From the NCBI GenBank assembly GCA_002839495.1, contig PGYD01000003.1, forward strand, positions 1 through 58,675: 58,675 nt of DNA, in the 5' to 3' direction. The position numbers were made by a program, and so were the translations under genes. Below the pieces are notes generated by a model. That model was given only the letters and a program-made list of their open reading frames with translations, searched no databases and was not told where the DNA came from. The DNA comes from Planctomycetes bacterium HGW-Planctomycetes-1. Lineage in GTDB: Bacteria > Planctomycetota > Phycisphaerae > Sedimentisphaerales > UBA12454. This document shows positions 37,605 through 46,734 of this stretch, in pieces (position 1 is the stretch's first letter; each line of letters begins with the position of its first letter).

Positions 37605-40073
37605 CTAATTCGATTTAAAGATTGAAACTTTGATTTTTCCGGCTGGATTAATCGAAACGGCTACCGCACCGTCCCTGCTGGTAAAATAATTATGGTCGAA
37701 ATCGCGGATTCGAGGACTTGTCCTGCCAGATTGACTGTATGAAGAGCTTGTTATCAGAAATTCCGGCTTGAAATAATCCAAAAAGGCGGGGTCGATAGTC
37801 CTTGCCGAGCCGTGATGAGGAACAACCATTATATTAGTATCAAGGTCGGGATAGAGTTCCATAAGGCGGTTCTGAATATTTTTTGGAATGTCGGAACAAA
37901 ACAGTATTTTCCTGCTGGCATATTCGAGCAAAAACACAAGAGAAGATTCATTGTCCGACAAATCTTCAGATACATCTTTCGGCCAGAGCTGCGTAATGAC
38001 GACCTTATTTAACGAAAATTTTTCAGGCGAGATTTTAAGTGAAAGATTTTGCGATTTTAGAAACTCGATAAGTATCGAAGCGGCATTCGAATTATTACGG
38101 ATAAATTGCGGATTTGTATAAATATTTTTGCATTTATATCTGCTTAAGATTTCAGGCAGGCCGTTGTAATGGTCGATATCGTCGTGGCTTATGAAGGCCG
38201 AGTCGATTTTGCCGGCGGCGGTATAAGCGAGAAAAGGATTTACTATTCTGCCGCCGATATCGCTTTTCGAGATTGAGCCTGCATCGAAGATTAGATTTTT
38301 ATTGTCCGGCGTTTTGACGCAGATTGCCTGGCCATGCCCGACAGATAATACGGTTAGCCGCAGATTATTTAAGTTTTTAAAGTATCTGACGGATAAAGCG
38401 GAGATGAGCATCAGTATAATTGCCGCAGGATAAATATAATTTTTGCGAAGCGGGAAAAACTTCCACAAAAAAATCAGTAGGTAAAAGAGCAGGACAATAT
38501 AAATAGCAGGCTTGCCGATTATTATTTGCGAAAACGGAACTTTGGCAAACAGAATAACTAAAAGTGAAAGTATGTCGGCGCATAAATCGAGCAGAATTCC
38601 TAAAAAGGCGGCAACGCTCGGCAGCAAAGAAGCAAAAATAATTTTGAGCGGGCCGAGAATTACAATTGCTGTTACCGGAAAGGAAGCCGGAACTGTCCAA
38701 AGTGCTGTAAATAACTGAAATTGATAAAAATGCCAGGCGATTATAGGGGCGACGGCAAGCCAGGCGGCAAGACCTACGGCAAAAATATCAAGCGGCAGTC
38801 GAATAGGCGAATAAAAAGAAGTTTGTTTCAACGGCTCAATAGGCAATAAAAGAATTCTCCTGATAGGCTCATTAAACAGCAGTATGCCGAGCGTTGCCGC
38901 GAAGGACAGTTGGAAGCCGGGACTTAAAAAATCCATCGGCCTTATGAGCAAAAGCAGGATTGCCGAAATAGCCAGACCGTTTAACGCCATCGAACGGCGA
39001 TTGAATAATCGACCCAGACATAACACTGTGAACATTATGCCAGCGCGGAGTGTCGGCGAGGCGGGCGGGACGATGAGAAGAAAAATAATTATCGCTGAAA
39101 TAGCGGTAATCGAACGGCCCCGATGCAAAAGACCGCTTCTTTTGGCAAGCCACCACGCAAAGGCGGCAAAAATGCCGACATGCAGGCCGGAAAGGCAAAC
39201 AAGATGCACAAGTCCGGTCTTCATAAAAGCATTATAAAGGTTTTTGTCGATTTTAGAACGGCTGCCTAATACGAGGGCTTCAACAAGACGGCTATTATTA
39301 TCTTCATCGGCATCGCTGAGCGAAGCAACGGCAAGCTGACGCAGTTTTGCTCTTATGCTGAAAGGTTTTTGCATTGGTTCGGCATTTAATACCGTTATAG
39401 CGGCGGCGGATTTGACAGAAGCCGACAGGTAAACGCCGTTGCGGTGCATATAACGGGCGATATCGAATTGGCCGGGGTTGTCAGGAGGAGAAAATCCTTT
39501 TAATCTGCAAAAGGCCTGAAACTCATTGCCGAGTTTCAGATGGCCGGCGTCTTCGGAAATATAAAATTTTATTTTACCTGCTGCCGGCCTCCAGCCTTCG
39601 ACAGTTTTTACATCGGAAACCTTTGCGTAAAAATGGGTATAAGGATACGAACGGGAAAACTTCGAAAAGAGCCAATCGCCTTGTCTGACGACGAGCGGTT
39701 CGATAATGATTTTGGCCCGGATATGCGCGAAAGTAATATCCTGTATCGGGATTTTGCGGATATCGTTCGGAGTGGGTAGATTTCTGTTTATCAATCTGAA
39801 TGAGCCGAGGCAGATAAAGCATAACGAAACGGAAATAAAGATAAGATACTGATTTCGGATTAAAAACCTGTGAGACAAAAACAAGACCAGAGAGAAAATT
39901 AAAACGATGAACCAGATAACCGCCGGAAAGTTGAAATAAAACTGTGTAACAAGACCGACAGTTAATCCGACAGCGGGCAAAACGGCAGGGCAGGATAGCA
40001 AAATCTCCTTTAAAGGGGATTGAGATTCAAGAGTTCGTTTAAACTCCTCGATTTTTTGCTGTATTTCATCCAT
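37605..40073 (-). CDS. comEC: DNA internalization-related competence protein ComEC/Rec2
   Basis: GLVHLVCLSGLHVGIFA, PTLRAGIMFTVL, C-terminal metallo-beta-lactamase domain SHDDIDHYNGLPEIL, VPHHGSARTI. Confidence 0.93.
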   Translation of the reverse strand: MDEIQQKIEEFKRTLESQSPLKEILLSCPAVLPAVGLTVGLVTQFYFNFPAVIWFIVLIFSLVLFLSHRFLIRNQYLIFISVSLCFICLGSFRLINRNLPTPNDIRKIPIQDITFAHIRAKIIIEPLVVRQGDWLFSKFSRSYPYTHFYAKVSDVKTVEGWRPAAGKIKFYISEDAGHLKLGNEFQAFCRLKGFSPPDNPGQFDIARYMHRNGVYLSASVKSAAAITVLNAEPMQKPFSIRAKLRQLAVASLSDADEDNNSRLVEALVLGSRSKIDKNLYNAFMKTGLVHLVCLSGLHVGIFAAFAWWLAKRSGLLHRGRSITAISAIIIFLLIVPPASPTLRAGIMFTVLCLGRLFNRRSMALNGLAISAILLLLIRPMDFLSPGFQLSFAATLGILLFNEPIRRILLLPIEPLKQTSFYSPIRLPLDIFAVGLAAWLAVAPIIAWHFYQFQLFTALWTVPASFPVTAIVILGPLKIIFASLLPSVAAFLGILLDLCADILSLLVILFAKVPFSQIIIGKPAIYIVLLFYLLIFLWKFFPLRKNYIYPAAIILMLISALSVRYFKNLNNLRLTVLSVGHGQAICVKTPDNKNLIFDAGSISKSDIGGRIVNPFLAYTAAGKIDSAFISHDDIDHYNGLPEILSRYKCKNIYTNPQFIRNNSNAASILIEFLKSQNLSLKISPEKFSLNKVVITQLWPKDVSEDLSDNESSLVFLLEYASRKILFCSDIPKNIQNRLMELYPDLDTNIMVVPHHGSARTIDPAFLDYFKPEFLITSSSYSQSGRTSPRIRDFDHNYFTSRDGAVAVSINPAGKIKVSIFKSN

Positions 40074-40112
40074 TAAGGAGATAAGCCCTCAGCAAATCAG
40101 GGGATTAAAAAT

Positions 40113-41384
40113 TTATTTGGCGATTTTTTCCATACCGTTCATATACGGCCTGAGAACTTCCGGTATATTTATTGAGCCGTCGGCGTTCTGGTTAAGTTCG
40201 AGAACCGGTATCAGGATTCTCGGCGAAGCGATAACGGTATTATTCAGTGTATGGCAGAAGAAATTTTTCTTCTGTTTATTGTCCTTATAGCGAAGGTTCA
40301 ATCGCCTCGACTGGAAGTCATAGAATTTACTTGCGCTGTGCGTTTCGCCGTAACTTTTGCGAGACGGCATCCAGGCTTCGATATCGTATTTTTTGGCCTG
40401 ACCTCTGCCGAGGTCGCCTGTGCAGACTTTTACCACACGGTAAGGAATGCCGATTGCCTGCATCACGCCTTCTGAGTTGGCCCTGATTTCTTCGTGATAT
40501 TTTGCGCTTTCTGCGGGGTCGTTTTCACAAATGACAACCTGCTCGACTTTGTCGAACTGATGGATTCGATAAAGGCCGTAAGTGTCCTTGCCCGCGGCGC
40601 CGGCTTCTCTTCTATAACAAGTACTGAGACCGACGAATTTTTTCGGAAGTTTTTCCTGCGGCAGAATTTCACCTGTGTAATAGGCGGTAAGCGGAACTTC
40701 AGCGGTGCCTGCGAGATTTAATTCATCCCGTTCCATCCTGTAGGTCTGCTCTTCTGCGCCGGGATAGTAGCCTGTGCCGGCCATCGCCTCGTTTTTCATC
40801 AGCATCGGCACTGAAAAAGGCACATAGCCTTTTTTAATCATAAAATCCATCGCAAATCGAAGGATTGCCCAATGCAGAACCGCGCCTGTACCTTTTAGAA
40901 AATAATTTCTCGTTCCCGCCAGCCTTACAGCCCTTTCAATATCTATTATGTCAAGAGCCGTACCGAGATGGATATGGTCTTTGGGCTCGAAATCGAATTT
41001 CCGGATTTCGCCCCATTTTGCAATCTCAATATTTTCCGTGTCATCCTTACCGAAAGGCACATCATCGTCGGCAGGCTGAGGCACGGCAAGCATAAGCTCG
41101 TCGAATTCCGGCTGGAGATTTTTAATCTGCTCGGCGAGGGCGGCTTCCTCATTTTTGTATTCAGCGAGCTTGTTGATAAGTTTCTGTTTTTCGTCGCCGG
41201 CGAGTTTCGGAATGGATTTGCCGACGGTGTTCTTTTCAGTTGTTATTTCCTGCAGACGGGTTTTTACCTTTCGCAAATCATTGTCAAGCCCAAGCAGGCG
41301 GTCGATATCGACATAAAAATTCTTCGCTTTGCAGGCTGTTTTAAACGGCTCAGGATTATCGCGAATAAGTTTTATATCAATCAT
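40113..41384 (-). CDS. serS: Seryl-tRNA synthetase
   Basis: MIDIKLIRDNPEPFKTACKAKN, TAEVPLTAYYTGEILPQEKLPKKFVGLSTCYRREAGAAGKDTYGLYRIHQFDKVE, HTLNNTVIASPRILIPVLE. Confidence 0.96.
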   Translation of the reverse strand: MIDIKLIRDNPEPFKTACKAKNFYVDIDRLLGLDNDLRKVKTRLQEITTEKNTVGKSIPKLAGDEKQKLINKLAEYKNEEAALAEQIKNLQPEFDELMLAVPQPADDDVPFGKDDTENIEIAKWGEIRKFDFEPKDHIHLGTALDIIDIERAVRLAGTRNYFLKGTGAVLHWAILRFAMDFMIKKGYVPFSVPMLMKNEAMAGTGYYPGAEEQTYRMERDELNLAGTAEVPLTAYYTGEILPQEKLPKKFVGLSTCYRREAGAAGKDTYGLYRIHQFDKVEQVVICENDPAESAKYHEEIRANSEGVMQAIGIPYRVVKVCTGDLGRGQAKKYDIEAWMPSRKSYGETHSASKFYDFQSRRLNLRYKDNKQKKNFFCHTLNNTVIASPRILIPVLELNQNADGSINIPEVLRPYMNGMEKIAK

Positions 41385-41397
41385 AGTTTAGACAGAA

Positions 41398-41495
41398 ATA
41401 AGGATGTAAGGACATAAAGATGTAAGGATACAACAGCCAACAAATCGGCTATGATAGTTTTCCTTACTTCCTTGCATCTTTGTTTCCTTACTTCT
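41398..41495. repeat. Intergenic imperfect inverted repeat built of AAGGANNTAAGGA-like units
   Basis: AATAAGGATGTAAGGACATAAAGATGTAAGGA ... TCCTTACTTCCTTGCATCTTTGTTTCCTTACTTCT; similar element at 50436-50513. Confidence 0.65.
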
Positions 41496-41519
41496 TTTTT
41501 TATTCGTATTCATTCGTGG

Positions 41520-42839
41520 TTAATTTTTATATCGCTTTATTATAACAACATTATTCTGACCGCCAAAGCCAAAAGATTCCTTCAATACGATATTAACCTC
41601 TGCTTTTCGCGGCTTGTTCGGCACATAATCCAAATCGAGATTTGGGTCCGGGTCGTTAAGATTTGCCGTCGGCGGCAGCACATTATCACGAATCGCGAGG
41701 ATACAGGTAATCATCTCTGCCACACCGGCTGCGCCGATTAAATGCCCCATCATACTTTTGACACTGCTGACGGGGGTATTCTTCGCTTCTTCCTTAAAAA
41801 CCTTTTTTATGGCCAGAGTCTCAATCGAATCGTTCTCGGAAGTGCTTGTGCCGTGTGTACTTACATAATCTATATCCTTATAGGATACTTTTGCGTCTTT
41901 CAGGGCCGCTTCCAACGCCGCGACGGCTCCGCGGGCATCTTCGTGCATATCGGTTACACGAAAAGCGTCGCTGCTGCTGCCGTAGCCGAGAACCTCGGCG
42001 AGAATTTCAACGCCTCGTTTCTTTGCCGATTCGAGCGTTTCGAGTATGACGATTGCCGCTCCTTCGCCGATGACAAATCCGTCTCTGCTTGCGGTGAACG
42101 GACGCGAAGCGGTTTCGATACTATCGTTTCTGGTCGATAGGGCGGTCAGGCGGTTAAAGCCCATAACGCCCAAAGGATGAATCATCGAATGCGCGCCGCC
42201 GGCGAGCATTACATCGGCTTGGCCGGACTGCAAAATCTTAAATGCTTCGCCGATTGCCTGGGTGCTTGCCGCACAAGCCGTAAGGCAGCTTCTAATCACC
42301 CCGCGAGCGCCGGTCAGCATCGAGACGTGAGCGGCAGGCATATTCGGTTCCTGCTCAAGCTCGCGATAAGGCTGCATTTTGCCGAAGGCAACGGCTGCCC
42401 ATTTGTTCCAGTCCATCGTTCCGGCAGCGTCGTCCCAGCCCTGGACAATAGCGTTAAAGAAATTCTCGTTATCGACAGAGCCTTCGCCGGCGCCCAGATA
42501 TATGCCGATTCTTCTGCGGTCAATGCCGTCTTTGGGATTTTCTGTTTCTACATCTATTTTTGCCTGTTTGCAGGCCTGGGATGCCGCTCCGACAACGAAT
42601 TTACTGTGGCGGTTGCCATCTTTGTGCAGGTCGGGGTTCTTTGTGAATTTTGTAATGTCGTAATTTTTGACCTCGCAGCAGAATTTTGTCGGATATGTCG
42701 AGGCGTCGAAAATCGTGGTCTTATTCATACCGCTGCGGCAGTTGAGAATATTGTCCCACATTGTCGGAATATCGTTGCCGAGCGGACAAACGATGCCCAT
42801 TCCTGTTATCACAACACGATTTTTTGTTTTCTCATTCAT
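41520..42839 (-). CDS. Beta-ketoacyl-ACP synthase (FabF-like), C-H-H catalytic set intact
   Basis: RVVITGMGIVCPLGND; SCLTACAASTQAIGEA; STHGTSTSENDS; KSMMGHLIGAAG. Confidence 0.93.
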   Translation of the reverse strand: MNEKTKNRVVITGMGIVCPLGNDIPTMWDNILNCRSGMNKTTIFDASTYPTKFCCEVKNYDITKFTKNPDLHKDGNRHSKFVVGAASQACKQAKIDVETENPKDGIDRRRIGIYLGAGEGSVDNENFFNAIVQGWDDAAGTMDWNKWAAVAFGKMQPYRELEQEPNMPAAHVSMLTGARGVIRSCLTACAASTQAIGEAFKILQSGQADVMLAGGAHSMIHPLGVMGFNRLTALSTRNDSIETASRPFTASRDGFVIGEGAAIVILETLESAKKRGVEILAEVLGYGSSSDAFRVTDMHEDARGAVAALEAALKDAKVSYKDIDYVSTHGTSTSENDSIETLAIKKVFKEEAKNTPVSSVKSMMGHLIGAAGVAEMITCILAIRDNVLPPTANLNDPDPNLDLDYVPNKPRKAEVNIVLKESFGFGGQNNVVIIKRYKN

Positions 42840-44145
42840 ATTTTTTCAGAATAATCGCGGCAGTCTGGCCGCCGTAAGTATAACTTGTGCAAAGAACATA
42901 ATTGTTCTTTTTCTTAATCTGTTCTTTGGCGATATTTAATTTGCAATCTTTATTGATGTTTTCGCAATTTTTAGCCGCCGGAATAATTCCGTCTTTAATC
43001 GCACAGCAGGCGGCGATAATATCGACCGCACCAGCCGCTGCTCCAGTGTTACTCGTCATACTCTTTGTCGGAAATACAGGTATCGAATCGGTTGCATTAC
43101 CGAGAGCCTGCCTGATTCCCTTTGCCTCGGCTGTATCGTCGGCTAAAATGCCAGTTCCGTGCGGAATAATCAAATCGAGCTGCTGGGGTTTTATCCCCGC
43201 ATCTGCAAGGGCGGCTTCGATTGCGTATTGAACGCCTTTGCCGTCCGGCTCGAGAGATTCATATTTTGCGTTTATACTGCAGCTTTGACCCAAACCTGCG
43301 ATTTGAGCGTAGATTTTCGCGTTGCGTTTTTTCGCGTTTTCTGGATTTTCAAGGATTACATTCGCCGCCGCTTCGCCGAAAACCGAACCTTTCGCGTCTG
43401 CATCGAAAGGCCGACAGGCCTTTTCGGGTTTATCGTTATAGTCCGCAGTTGCGCGATTGAGAAGACACTGCCTCAAATGTACGATAGCGTTTACTTTTGC
43501 TTCACCGCCGCCTGCAAGGGCGAGGTTCGCATCGCCGCGAGCGATTATCTGGGCGGCTTCGGCGATTGCCAAAAGCCCCGCGGACTCGGCACAGGTAATC
43601 GTATTGCTCATCCCCTGTATGTCGTGAATGATGCCGATGTGGCAGGCGAGCATATTGGGCAAATATTTAAGCAGCCACAGAGGCGTAACCGCTTCAATGC
43701 TGTATGTGCCCCATTTTTTTATATCGAATTTTCCGTCCGTGATGCCTTTCGCGACCGCAGGAGCAAGCTCGACAAGGTCGCAGCTTATAAGCCCTGCGCC
43801 GAGAATAATTGCCGTTCTTTCCGGATTGATATTTATATTCTGCTCATCGAAAGCCTTGGTTATTAGTCCTGCATCCTTGAATGCCTCGTTAGCGGCGATA
43901 ACGGCAAGCTCGATATCTCGCGACATCAGCTTTGTAGTTTTGCGAATCGCTTTGGGAACGTGGTCGCGGATACTAAATTCCGGCGCCTGACCTGCAATCT
44001 GACAGGTAAAACCCGCCGGGTCAAAAGCGGTAATTCTGCCTATTCCGCATTTACCCTGGCAAAGACCAGACCATAAATCCTGATAGCTTAAGCCGAGCGG
44101 AGTAACCGCTCCCAATCCTGTTATTACCGGCTTATGAGAGGTCAT
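42832..44145 (-). CDS. Second beta-ketoacyl-ACP synthase-like protein, C-H-N
   Basis: PVITGLGAVTPLGLSYQDLWSGL; NTITCAESAGLLAIAEA; IPHGTGILADDTAE; KSMTSNTGAAAGAVD. Confidence 0.9.
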   Translation of the reverse strand: MTSHKPVITGLGAVTPLGLSYQDLWSGLCQGKCGIGRITAFDPAGFTCQIAGQAPEFSIRDHVPKAIRKTTKLMSRDIELAVIAANEAFKDAGLITKAFDEQNININPERTAIILGAGLISCDLVELAPAVAKGITDGKFDIKKWGTYSIEAVTPLWLLKYLPNMLACHIGIIHDIQGMSNTITCAESAGLLAIAEAAQIIARGDANLALAGGGEAKVNAIVHLRQCLLNRATADYNDKPEKACRPFDADAKGSVFGEAAANVILENPENAKKRNAKIYAQIAGLGQSCSINAKYESLEPDGKGVQYAIEAALADAGIKPQQLDLIIPHGTGILADDTAEAKGIRQALGNATDSIPVFPTKSMTSNTGAAAGAVDIIAACCAIKDGIIPAAKNCENINKDCKLNIAKEQIKKKNNYVLCTSYTYGGQTAAIILKKYE

Positions 44146-44633
44146 TTATCGCTCCCAAAGGCAGGTGCAGCAATGCCTGACGCCCTTAAGACAACGCCGA
44201 ACAGGTCGGTAAATACGAAGTTTTCTTTTGGAAATTGTTTGCCCGCGAGATTTTGGTCGATGTGGCTGAACATCAAATCAATTTCAGCGATTGTTTCGTC
44301 GCCGCAGGTGATTTTGCCTGTTGTCGAGGCGGCCTCGTCGGCAATCGATTCGATTTTGGCGTGAATTTTTATCGTATCTCCCGGCCGGACGTAGTTGAAA
44401 AACACAGCCTTATTGATTTTCGCAAGGATTACCTTTTCTTTGAACTGCCGCGCTTCGCCGACAAGAATGCCCGCAGTTTGCGCCATCGACTCAATCATCA
44501 GACATTCCGGCATAATCGGAAAGCCGGGAAAATTATCGTGCAGATACTCCTCAGCCATAGTTACATTCTTTATGGCGACGGCATTTGAGCCGCTGTTGAA
44601 CTCAATGAATTTATCTATCCAAATCCAACGCAA
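44142..44633 (-). CDS. FabZ-like hydroxyacyl-ACP dehydratase homologue, catalytic His replaced by Asn
   Basis: VTMAEEYLHDNFPGFPIMPECLMIESMAQTAG aligned to FabZ FFxGHFPxxPxxPGVLxxEAMAQ. Confidence 0.85.
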   Translation of the reverse strand: MRWIWIDKFIEFNSGSNAVAIKNVTMAEEYLHDNFPGFPIMPECLMIESMAQTAGILVGEARQFKEKVILAKINKAVFFNYVRPGDTIKIHAKIESIADEAASTTGKITCGDETIAEIDLMFSHIDQNLAGKQFPKENFVFTDLFGVVLRASGIAAPAFGSDK

Positions 44634-44689
44634 ATTTATTACCTACAGTGTTAATCCGTGTCTAATAAAGAACCGCATTAATCCGCGTC

Positions 44690-45088
44690 TTAAGCGGCCG
44701 CATTAAGTTTGCCGTCAACGAAATTAACAAGTGCATCGACGGTAAACAAATCACCGATTTTATTGACGCTCGGGTCTTCGATAAATGCTGAAAGGTCGCT
44801 GTGCGGCATACGCTTCTTCAGCTCGTCCAGGCCCTTTTGGGTGAGCTTGCCGTTGCTGACGTATTCGGCAGTGCTTAAAAGGCTTTCAGCAGGAAAGAGC
44901 TCTTCTCTTGGTATTTTTATTCCGAACGCTTTTTCCATACGAAAAACGATATCGAGAAAATCGATGCTTTCAGCGCCGAGGTCCGCCATCAAAGTGGCGT
45001 CCGGCTTAACTTCTTCTTCATCAACTCCGAGAGCATCGACAAGTACGTCCTGAATTTCCTTTAAAATCTCATCCCGCGTCATAGCCAT
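44690..45088 (-). CDS. Acyl carrier protein, extended (132 aa)
   Basis: ATLMADLGAESIDFLDIVFRMEKAFGIKIPREEL (phosphopantetheine Ser), TVDALVNFVDGKL C-terminus. Confidence 0.92.
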   Translation of the reverse strand: MAMTRDEILKEIQDVLVDALGVDEEEVKPDATLMADLGAESIDFLDIVFRMEKAFGIKIPREELFPAESLLSTAEYVSNGKLTQKGLDELKKRMPHSDLSAFIEDPSVNKIGDLFTVDALVNFVDGKLNAAA

Positions 45089-45131
45089 AACTTAAATCTC
45101 CGATAATAAAACATTAATCCTTTAATTACAT

Positions 45132-45181
45132 TGTCATTTCGAGCGAAGTCCCGATTTATCGGGACGAAGTCGAGAAATCTT
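45132..45181. repeat. Dispersed hairpin repeat TGTCATTTCGAGCGAAGTCCCGAT-TT-ATCGGGACGAAGTCGAGAAATCTT
   Basis: Perfect 18-nt palindrome GTCCCGATTTATCGGGAC flanked by CGAGCGAAG / CGAAGTCGAG arms. Confidence 0.7.
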
Positions 45182-45241
45182 TTGAGAACTCCGTGCCGAA
45201 GGCACTCCAAAAATTTTCAATTTTCAATCTTCAATATTAAA

Positions 45242-45724
45242 TTATGCAGCTCCGCTTCCGGCTGCTAATAATTTGTATCTTTCTTTTAATTTATTTATAA
45301 CATAGGCATCTTCGACAGCGAGTTTCGAATCTTTCTCGGCAAGGTTAAAATGTCTCAAACTGAACCTTGCCTCGACGATAGGTTCTCCGTTGCAGGTGCC
45401 TGTTCCCGAAAACGAACTTATATTTTCTTCTATATCCTTTGCCGTAACGGTGTACTGAATAGTCGCACCGGGAGCGGCAAAGCTTTTGTATTTTACATTT
45501 TTTGCCTGCCCAAGCAACACCATACTATGGGCAAAATTTTCGCTGTCCCTGACGAGCCAGCAGGCCGATTCGACCAACCCCTGCAGCAGAAAAACGCCCG
45601 GAAGTACCGGAAAAACGGGGAAATGGTCCCCCAGATATTCCTCAGAAAGGGATACATTCTTGATAGAGGTTATCTTTTTACCGGGCACTATTTTAACTAT
45701 TTTATCAATCAGTATGAACTTCAT
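45242..45724 (-). CDS. FabZ-like hydroxyacyl-ACP dehydratase homologue, catalytic Glu replaced by Gln
   Basis: VSLSEEYLGDHFPVFPVLPGVFLLQGLVESACWLV. Confidence 0.85.
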   Translation of the reverse strand: MKFILIDKIVKIVPGKKITSIKNVSLSEEYLGDHFPVFPVLPGVFLLQGLVESACWLVRDSENFAHSMVLLGQAKNVKYKSFAAPGATIQYTVTAKDIEENISSFSGTGTCNGEPIVEARFSLRHFNLAEKDSKLAVEDAYVINKLKERYKLLAAGSGAA

Positions 45725-45883
45725 AAGTGTTGGTCATTTTAGTGATTTAATTCCCTTTTACCAGCTTTTTTTAAAATTATAAGGGGGGCATTCCTATCGC
45801 AATTAGAGAGCCTATTTAAACTTTCAAAGGCAATTCGATTTTCTACAGTTTGTTTTATCTACTGCTATTTGTTATCTTTTTTC

Positions 45884-45912
45884 TTGACTTTGAAAGAACT
45901 CATTGCGATAAT
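45884..45912 (+). promoter_or_regulatory. sigma70-like promoter TTGACT-17 bp-GATAAT
   Basis: TTGACT 45884-45889, GATAAT 45907-45912, ATG at 45990. Confidence 0.55.
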
Positions 45913-45989
45913 CAGCAAGGACAAAAACACAGTGGAGAAAATCAAGAGATAATTTATTTGGAGAGAACTTGCGCTGTGAGAGGAATACA

Positions 45990-46703
45990 ATGGAGCATAA
46001 AATTTTTCCGGTCGTTTTTGTTTTTCTAACCATCACAGCAATCTCATCGGCTCAGTATGATTATCCCGATTTGGCGGGCGACGCCGATATAATCAATTTC
46101 GCCGATTTCGCCGTCTTTGCCGAAAACTGGCAGAAGTCAGGCACCGGATTAGCGGGCGATTTCGACGACAGCGGCAAAGTCGATTTTAACGATTTAGCCT
46201 ATCTTTCCTATTACTGGCTTACCGCACAATGGGAATGCAGGAAAATCGACCTCGATTACAGCGGCCTGATTGATTTTTCCGATTTTGTAATTTTCGCCGA
46301 CTGCTGGCTCAGCAGTGACGGTAGTCCGAACTATAAGACAAATTGCGATTTTGACGACGATGATATAGTTGATATTTACGATTTAAAGGCCTTTTGCAAT
46401 TGCTGGCTCAAAGGCACAAGACCGCAGGGTATCTGGGAACAGTTCAAGGCTGCACTGGCGGCAGGCGATATAGACCGAGCCGTCAGTTTCTTTGCTGTTT
46501 TCGTGGCGGACGATTATAGAGACATATTTAATGAACACAGCGATAAATTGCAGAGTTTAGCGGCCGATATGGGCCAATTAACTCTTGAATACAGGGATAG
46601 AGATATTGCCGTTTATGAGTTAAGCAACGCCGCAGGCAATCTCTTCTTTCCGGTCGTTTTTACTATGGACGACGAAAGCAAATGGAAAATCGCGGTCTTC
46701 TAA
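45990..46703 (+). CDS. Secreted protein with dockerin-like EF-hand repeats
   Basis: Signal peptide MEHKIFPVVFVFLTITAISSAQ; GDFDDSGKVDFNDLAYLSYYW, DLDYSGLIDFSDFVIFADCW, DFDDDDIVDIYDLKAFCNCW. Confidence 0.8.
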   Translation: MEHKIFPVVFVFLTITAISSAQYDYPDLAGDADIINFADFAVFAENWQKSGTGLAGDFDDSGKVDFNDLAYLSYYWLTAQWECRKIDLDYSGLIDFSDFVIFADCWLSSDGSPNYKTNCDFDDDDIVDIYDLKAFCNCWLKGTRPQGIWEQFKAALAAGDIDRAVSFFAVFVADDYRDIFNEHSDKLQSLAADMGQLTLEYRDRDIAVYELSNAAGNLFFPVVFTMDDESKWKIAVF

Positions 46704-46734
46704 CAGCCGGGCAAAAAATTCTGGAGAAAAACCT

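Noticed and set aside
42177-42854. 225-aa plus-strand ORF inside KS1
   Set aside because: Antisense to conserved ketosynthase sequence.
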